From NCBI GenBank assembly GCA_002923335.1, contig BEHZ01000033.1:1-14721 (forward strand): a stretch of 14,721 nucleotides of DNA. The letters are read 5' to 3'. Positions 12,958 through 14,721 of the stretch are shown here, in pieces. The position numbers were made by a program, and so were the translations under genes. Below the pieces are notes generated by a model, which was not told where the DNA came from, searched no databases, and saw only the letters and a program-made list of their open reading frames with translations. Origin of the DNA: a bacterium HR23. GTDB taxonomy: Bacteria; Chloroflexota; Dehalococcoidia; Lucifugimonadales; HRBIN23. Positions within the stretch are counted from its first letter, which is position 1. Every line of letters starts with the position of its first letter.

Positions 12958-13557
12958 GTGGCGTCGGTGAGCGCCGTCCTGCTGGCGGCAGGGGAGTCCT
13001 CCCGTATGGGGGAGCCGAAGGCCCTCCTGCTCTGGCAGGGCAGGCCCCTTATTCAGTATCAGATAGCGTCCCTGGCCGATGCAGGAGCGGAAGAGACGGT
13101 AGTGGTGCTGGGCGCTCAGGCTCATCGTTTGGCCCCCTATGTGCGTGGTCCTGGGCGCCTGACGGTTATCATCAACCCCCTGTGGCCCCAGGGGAAGACC
13201 ACCTCTATCGTGCTGGGGCTACGGGAGGTGTCCCGCCAGGCCAGTGGGATACTGGTGCTGGCGGTGGACCAACCCCGCCCACCCAGCGTTTTGCGCCCCC
13301 TCTTGGAGGCCCATGAGCGCCAGGCCCCCCTTCTCGTCCTCCCCGTTTACCAGGGGAGACGAGGGCATCCTCCCCTTTTCCATCGTGCCCTGCTCCCCGA
13401 ACTGCTGGAGATACGGGAGGAGAGCAAGGGCCTCCACGCCGTTGTGGAAGGGCACCGCTCCGAAACGGTAGAAATCCCTGTGGACAACCCCATCGTCCTG
13501 GTGGACCTCAACACCCCGGAGGACTACCAGGAGGCCCGGAGGCGCTTCGGTGCCTAG
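12958..13557 (+). CDS. mocA: Molybdenum cofactor cytidylyltransferase-like nucleotidyltransferase
   Basis: MocA joins CMP to molybdopterin cofactor for hydroxylases of the xanthine dehydrogenase family; relatives use other nucleotides. The 199-residue product is a single NTP_transferase_3 domain with the signature LAAGESSRMGEPK (9-21), an NP...G...S substrate segment (about 73-83), VDQPRP (103-108, the metal-binding aspartate region), GRRGHPPLF (133-141) and the C-terminal DLNTPEDY (183-190). The start is GTG 12958, which gives the exact family N-terminus; the G-run at the xdhC end may serve as ribosome site. It follows xdhC by one base, so co-translation is likely. Pairing with XdhC supports MCD-type cofactor synthesis (inference); nucleotide specificity is not readable by eye. 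Confidence 0.88.
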   Translation: MASVSAVLLAAGESSRMGEPKALLLWQGRPLIQYQIASLADAGAEETVVVLGAQAHRLAPYVRGPGRLTVIINPLWPQGKTTSIVLGLREVSRQASGILVLAVDQPRPPSVLRPLLEAHERQAPLLVLPVYQGRRGHPPLFHRALLPELLEIREESKGLHAVVEGHRSETVEIPVDNPIVLVDLNTPEDYQEARRRFGA

Positions 13558-13607
13558 AGGCGGTGTCCGCTCTGGCCTCTCTACTTCACCCGACGAGAGG
13601 TGCCTGC

Positions 13608-14444
13608 ATGGATTGGCTTACCGCCCTGTTCCTCATCGCCTTTGGCGTCTTCACCAGCACCCTGGGGACGCTCATCGGCGTGGGGGGAGGGTTCATCGTG
13701 GTGCCCGTCTTCCTTTTCCTCTTTCCACATCTTACTCCCACCGATGTTACGAGTATCTCCCTGGCGGCCATCTTCTTAGGGAGTATCTCGGGGCTGGTGG
13801 CCTACGCCCGTCTACGGCGCATTGACTATCGGACGGGCGTAGCGTTTGCGGTGGGCACGATTCCCGGAGCAGTGGTGGGGGCAAACCTGGTGAAACTGGT
13901 GCCTCGGGAGCCTTTTCAGGTGCTCTTCGGGAGCGTGCTGGCCCTGGTGGGGATATACCTGGTTTTCCGCCCCACCTTTCGCCCTCGCCCCTCGCCCCTG
14001 GGACCAAACCGCACGCTAACCGACCGCACGGGCCAGACTTTCGCTTACCGTGTAACGGTGTGGAAGGGCACGCTATTGAGCCTGGGCGTGGGGGTGCTCT
14101 CTTCCCTTCTGGGTGTGGGAGGGGGAGTGTTCCAGGTGCCGGCCATGGTGGCCTGGCTTGGGGTGCCTGCGCTCATCGCTGCGCCGACATCTCTGTTCAT
14201 ACTGGTGTTCACATCCGCCAGTGCTACCCTCACCCACGCCGTAGCGGGCGACCTCAACGCCATCTGGCCCTATGCCCTGCTGTTGGCGTTGGGGATGATA
14301 GGGGGTGCGCAGGTAGCGGGTCGCCTGGCACGGCGCATCGCCAGCCAGGCGCTGGTGCGCCTGCTGGGGCTGGTGCTGGGAGGGGCGGGCATCTATCTGC
14401 TCCTGGTGGGGCTGGGAGTTCTGGGTGGGGGGCGGGGGCGGTAG
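13608..14444 (+). CDS. TauE/SafE family membrane permease (DUF81)
   Basis: The 278-residue product is an integral membrane protein with two homologous halves, each opened by a glycine motif: LIGVGGGF (22-29) and LLGVGGGV (167-174). About seven or eight hydrophobic segments are visible, near residues 3-38, 44-66, 76-96, 103-121, 150-185, 190-212, 219-239 and 250-272. A polar arginine- and proline-rich linker (about 121-148) separates the halves. TauE/SafE proteins are proposed exporters or importers of sulfur-containing or organic anions; the substrate here is unknown. ATG 13608 was preferred over GTG 13563 because GAGAGG lies seven bases before it and membrane segment 1 starts at once. It follows mocA by 50 bases, probably in the same transcript; a role in handling anions for the molybdoenzyme is only a guess. 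Confidence 0.88.
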   Translation: MDWLTALFLIAFGVFTSTLGTLIGVGGGFIVVPVFLFLFPHLTPTDVTSISLAAIFLGSISGLVAYARLRRIDYRTGVAFAVGTIPGAVVGANLVKLVPREPFQVLFGSVLALVGIYLVFRPTFRPRPSPLGPNRTLTDRTGQTFAYRVTVWKGTLLSLGVGVLSSLLGVGGGVFQVPAMVAWLGVPALIAAPTSLFILVFTSASATLTHAVAGDLNAIWPYALLLALGMIGGAQVAGRLARRIASQALVRLLGLVLGGAGIYLLLVGLGVLGGGRGR

Positions 14445-14447
14445 CCC

Positions 14448-14461
14448 CTTCTAGGCAGAAG
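14448..14461. other. Short hairpin between the TauE/SafE gene and panE
   Basis: CTTCT and AGAAG are perfect five-base arms around AGGC, four bases after the upstream stop codon. It could help end the xdhC-mocA-permease transcript, but it is short and lacks a T-run. Confidence 0.25.
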
Positions 14462-14475
14462 CCCACAGGCACGCT

Positions 14476-14486
14476 ACCATAATGGT
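14476..14486 (+). promoter_or_regulatory. Putative panE -10 box inside a small palindrome
   Basis: CATAAT (14478-14483) is a five-of-six -10 match lying within ACCATAATGGT, an inverted repeat with one central base. No clear -35 is visible at 17 bases. The predicted transcript would start near 14490, just ahead of GGGGAGG (14496-14502) and ATG 14507. Confidence 0.35.
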
Positions 14487-14506
14487 CAAGACACTGGGGA
14501 GGCGCT

Positions 14507-14721
14507 ATGCGTATCGCTGTTATGGGCAGCGGGGGTGTGGGGGGCTACCTAGGGGCGGTCCTGGCCCGTGCAGGGCACCATGTTACCTTCATCGCTCGGG
14601 GGGAGCACCTGCGGGCCATTCAGACCCACGGCTTGCGAGTGGAGAGCGCCCGTTCGGGTGTTTTCACTGTCCACGCCCCGGTTACCGATAACCCTTCGGC
14701 AGTGGGCACCGTGGACCTGGT
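14507..14721 (+). CDS. panE: 2-dehydropantoate 2-reductase, N-terminal part only
   Basis: Ketopantoate reductase uses NADPH to make pantoate for vitamin B5 and CoA synthesis. Only the first 71 residues are in the window and the frame is open at the edge. They form the start of a Rossmann fold: MRIAVMGSGGVGGYLGAVLA with the GxGxxG-type dinucleotide motif (about 7-12), then HVTFIARGEHLRAI, where the arginine after the second strand is the usual NADPH phosphate contact, then HGLRVES. This order is typical of the ApbA/PanE family. GGGGAGG lies four bases before ATG 14507. The family includes paralogues acting on other 2-oxo acids, and the C-terminal catalytic domain is not visible, so the exact substrate is probable rather than certain. 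Confidence 0.85.
   Translation, partial: MRIAVMGSGGVGGYLGAVLARAGHHVTFIARGEHLRAIQTHGLRVESARSGVFTVHAPVTDNPSAVGTVDL

Noticed and set aside
1..14721. CRISPR arrays, insertion sequences, prophage, toxin-antitoxin or defence genes
   Set aside because: No regularly spaced repeats, transposase or integrase motifs or defence domains were seen on either strand.

Overview
The window is a dense, GC-rich (about two-thirds G+C by eye) bacterial chromosome segment with 16 supported genes, no rRNA or tRNA genes, no CRISPR array and no recognisable mobile element. The gene content suggests a Chloroflexota bacterium, perhaps Dehalococcoidia-like. It has a single-chain zinc-type glycyl-tRNA synthetase, an archaeal-type cofactor-independent phosphoglycerate mutase, an isoprenyl diphosphate synthase homologue of a Chloroflexota-like subtype, and an XdhC/MocA pair. 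This assignment is inferred from remembered family features and was not tested by a search.

Left part (1-7699). guaA (GMP synthase, minus strand, cut by the window edge) and tsaC (t6A synthesis, plus strand) diverge from a compact region holding two back-to-back extended -10 promoters. tsaC opens a tightly packed operon of seven genes: tsaC, rpiB, a polyprenyl-synthetase-like gene with lost catalytic residues, pgk, apgM, tpiA and miaA. Gaps run from an 8-base overlap to 38 bases. It joins triose and pentose phosphate metabolism (TpiA, Pgk, ApgM, RpiB) to two tRNA A37 modification enzymes (TsaC makes t6A, MiaA makes i6A). MiaA appears to start at CTG.

Middle part (7696-11556). glyS runs convergently into miaA, and the two stop codons share two bases. 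Upstream of glyS on the minus strand lie a near-consensus promoter and a 77-residue zinc-ribbon gene. That small gene diverges from a plus-strand pair made of an alpha/beta hydrolase and a CapA-like metallophosphatase without a signal peptide.

Right part (11557-14721). A 269-base intergenic stretch holds a 19-base perfect inverted repeat and a GC hairpin. It is followed by xdhC, mocA and a TauE/SafE permease gene. The first two are maturation functions for a molybdenum hydroxylase whose structural genes are not in the window. The start of panE (ketopantoate reductase) runs off the right edge.

The strongest candidate for something undescribed is the intact but active-site-degenerate isoprenyl diphosphate synthase homologue embedded in the central-carbon operon.
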